Shown here one piece after another: positions 6,136 to 7,186 of a DNA stretch of 7,186 nucleotides. Origin of the DNA: Endozoicomonadaceae bacterium (GTDB taxonomy: Bacteria > Pseudomonadota > Gammaproteobacteria > Pseudomonadales > Endozoicomonadaceae); assembly GCA_023146365.1 (NCBI GenBank), contig JAGLCE010000032.1, forward strand, positions 1 through 7,186, given 5' to 3'. Within the stretch, counting starts at the first letter, position 1, and each line of letters starts with the position of its first letter. The notes below the pieces were generated by a model. That model had not been told where the DNA came from. It worked only from the letters and a program-made list of their open reading frames with translations, and ran no database searches. A program made the translations under genes and the position numbers.

Positions 6136-6838
6136 TCAAATTTACCGTACATTGTGGTGGTATACTGGCTGTATTAATCAACTCTGTTTCGACACGTCTG
6201 TTCTTTATTCGTCCTTTCTCGCTGGCATTATTGCCCACTGAGTCATTGTTCCCCATCCATTTAATCGTTAATTTAACACGATTAACACCTTGATTAATCA
6301 GATAATCCATAACAACATCAGCTCGATTTTGGGAAAGCTTTTTATTGTAGTCAACCTGCCCAGTGGAGTCGGTATATTCTATTAACTGATAGTGCGCATT
6401 GGTATTGCTCTTCAGGTAAGCTGCTTTTTTCTTCAAAAATGTTTCAGTCTGATCGGTCAATTCAGCGGAATCAAGCTTGAACATAACCTCTTGTAAACCT
6501 CTCTCCGAGAGAAGAGTCGGACAGCCATATTGATCGACAGGCACCTGCGGGTCTATTTTTGCATTGATCGTGCTCATCTACGACACCATCATGATAATAA
6601 CCAAGACTCCTCGACCCTTTCTCGCCACTCAAGGCACAGATAAAACCACCCCCACTCCCACTGCGCCCCATGTGGCAGTCTCTCTGTCAGACGCGGCGCC
6701 ACACCTGCAGCCCCCACTGCCGCACTTGCAAGAGCACACTTCCACCACGCTGACTGCTTTGGTGTTGCTGAACAACCAACAACTATAACAACAAGAAATG
6801 TTAGTATCATACGGCTACTTACTATACTGCAATGTCAT
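6122..6838 (-). pseudogene. OmpA-family lipoprotein, multiply frameshifted
   Basis: The likely original start is ATG 6836-6838, with GGAG 7 nt upstream; that frame stops after seven codons. The lipoprotein signal with lipobox (MILTFLVVIVVGCSA) follows from 6810 in another frame, then WWKCALASAAVGAAG. Near 6701 the frame changes and reads GAASDRETATWGAVGVG. In the G-rich run near 6640-6656 it changes again and reads CALSGEKG to DGVVDEHDQCKNRPAG. Near 6543 it changes once more to VPVDQYGCPTLL and the OmpA-like peptidoglycan-binding domain (TDSTGQVDYNKKLSQNRADVV, then GRIKNRRVE) to the stop at 6122-6124. Joined, these pieces give the usual order of such outer-membrane lipoproteins: signal, glycine/alanine-rich segment, DGV-D-DxC linker, OmpA domain. 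The usual EGHTD or EGYTD reads EYTD, one residue short. The 151-codon open frame 6122-6577 begins at an internal ATG, lacks any export signal and is best seen as the surviving 3' part. Local sequencing error is the main alternative. Confidence 0.8.
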
Positions 6839-6845
6839 AATTTTA

Positions 6846-6849
6846 CTCC
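6846..6849 (-). promoter_or_regulatory. Ribosome-binding site marking the original start of the lipoprotein gene
   Basis: On the minus strand TTGGAG lies 7 nt before ATG 6836-6838. It is the best Shine-Dalgarno in this stretch and decides the ancestral start. The ATG at 6808-6810 that opens the lipoprotein signal frame has no comparable site. Confidence 0.55.
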
Positions 6850-7007
6850 AAACGCTTAGGATTTCAGCATGAGCAAGTGTAGGCAGCGAACGCCAAAGTG
6901 TCCTATATAGCGATCGATACTAGAAAACCCATCATGTAACACTACATTAATGTCACTATGTGCGCAGATAAAAGACAGATGGAAGTAATCACTTTTAATA
7001 CAGACAT

Positions 7008-7034
7008 AAAAAAACCCTAAAGGAACCTTCAAGG
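7008..7034 (-). terminator. Rho-independent terminator of the rRNA-tRNA transcript
   Basis: On the minus strand CCTTGAAGG and CCTTTAGGG pair (7026-7034 with 7015-7023; eight pairs including two G-U, tetraloop GTTC) and are followed directly by seven T (7014-7008). It lies 11 nt beyond the tRNA 3' end and separates this operon from the OmpA-like pseudogene. Confidence 0.8.
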
Positions 7035-7045
7035 CTTTATTAACA

Positions 7046-7121
7046 TGGAGCTCTTGGGCGGATTTGAACCGCCGACCTCACCCTTACCAAGGGTGTGCTC
7101 TACCACCTGAGCTACAAGAGC
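7046..7121 (-). tRNA. tRNA-Thr (anticodon GGT)
   Basis: This is a complete 76-nt cloverleaf on the minus strand. The acceptor stem is GCTCTTG/CAAGAGC with discriminator T and encoded CCA. The D arm is GCTC-AGGTGGTA-GAGC. The anticodon arm is CACCC-TTGGTAA-GGGTG, giving anticodon GGT for ACC/ACU threonine codons. The T arm is GGCGG-TTCAAAT-CCGCC. It follows the 5S rRNA end by 49 nt, as a distal tRNA of an rRNA operon (E. coli rrnD also has a tRNA-Thr GGT there). Confidence 0.97.
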
Positions 7122-7170
7122 ACTCGCTTTACTGTGCTTGATTCACAATAAAGAATTCAATAAAAATTAA

Positions 7171-7186
7171 AGTCTGGCGATGACCT
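7171..7186 (-). rRNA. rrf: 5S rRNA, 3' end only
   Basis: The last 16 bases, read on the minus strand as AGGTCATCGCCAGACT, match the typical 3' end of gammaproteobacterial 5S rRNA (GAGAGTAGGTCATCG-C-AG). They are followed by AT-rich spacer and then a tRNA, the expected order at the end of an rRNA operon. Only 16 nt are available, so the call rests on the terminal motif and the context. Confidence 0.7.

Noticed and set aside
6122..6577. Intact stand-alone OmpA-domain gene
   Set aside because: Its first residues are out-of-frame sequence of the DGVVDEHDQC linker; the family's N-terminal parts lie upstream in other frames, so it is the tail of a pseudogene.

Overview
The window looks like a chromosomal segment of a moderately AT-rich gammaproteobacterium, possibly host-associated. 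This rests on four things: a bifunctional proline-catabolic PutA, what appears to be the tail of an rRNA operon ending 5S rRNA - tRNA-Thr(GGT) - terminator, an OmpA-type lipoprotein relic, and a pair of small leucine-rich-repeat (LRR) proteins. I cannot name the genus. Decay is visible: a degenerate IS30-family transposase and an OmpA-family lipoprotein gene with several frameshifts sit next to an intact 3.2 kb putA. That pattern fits a genome undergoing local gene loss.

Left part (1-1901): two paralogous LRR genes face each other. The first runs rightward and is cut by the window edge; the second runs leftward and is complete. Between them lies a fragment of an IS30-family transposase carrying a stop codon and a frameshift. 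The two genes share a 60-bp perfect inverted repeat (16-75 and 1540-1599) in a charged linker just before the LRRs. The LRR parts have diverged. The linker contains an 18-bp (6-residue) tandem repeat whose copy number differs between the two genes. This is the most unusual part of the window and looks like a small, recombining, conserved-head/variable-body family.

Middle (1902-5866): a 734-bp AT-rich gap holds a candidate promoter for the second LRR gene, a short direct repeat, an unexplained short open frame and two hairpins downstream of putA, one of them terminator-like. Then comes putA on the minus strand, encoding the two-step oxidation of proline to glutamate. It is the short form without the DNA-binding N-terminus, so it should not repress itself as E. 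coli PutA does. No proline transporter gene or local regulator is visible.

Right part (5867-7186): a gap of about 300 bp, then a minus-strand OmpA-like lipoprotein pseudogene. Its last 151 codons alone look like an intact OmpA-domain gene, but the lipoprotein signal, glycine-rich segment and linker are scattered over different frames upstream. A 12-bp-arm hairpin spans its stop codon. Beyond it are a strong terminator, tRNA-Thr(GGT) and the last bases of a probable 5S rRNA, all on the minus strand. The genes do not form one pathway; the window joins an rRNA operon end, a metabolic gene and an accessory LRR/IS region.
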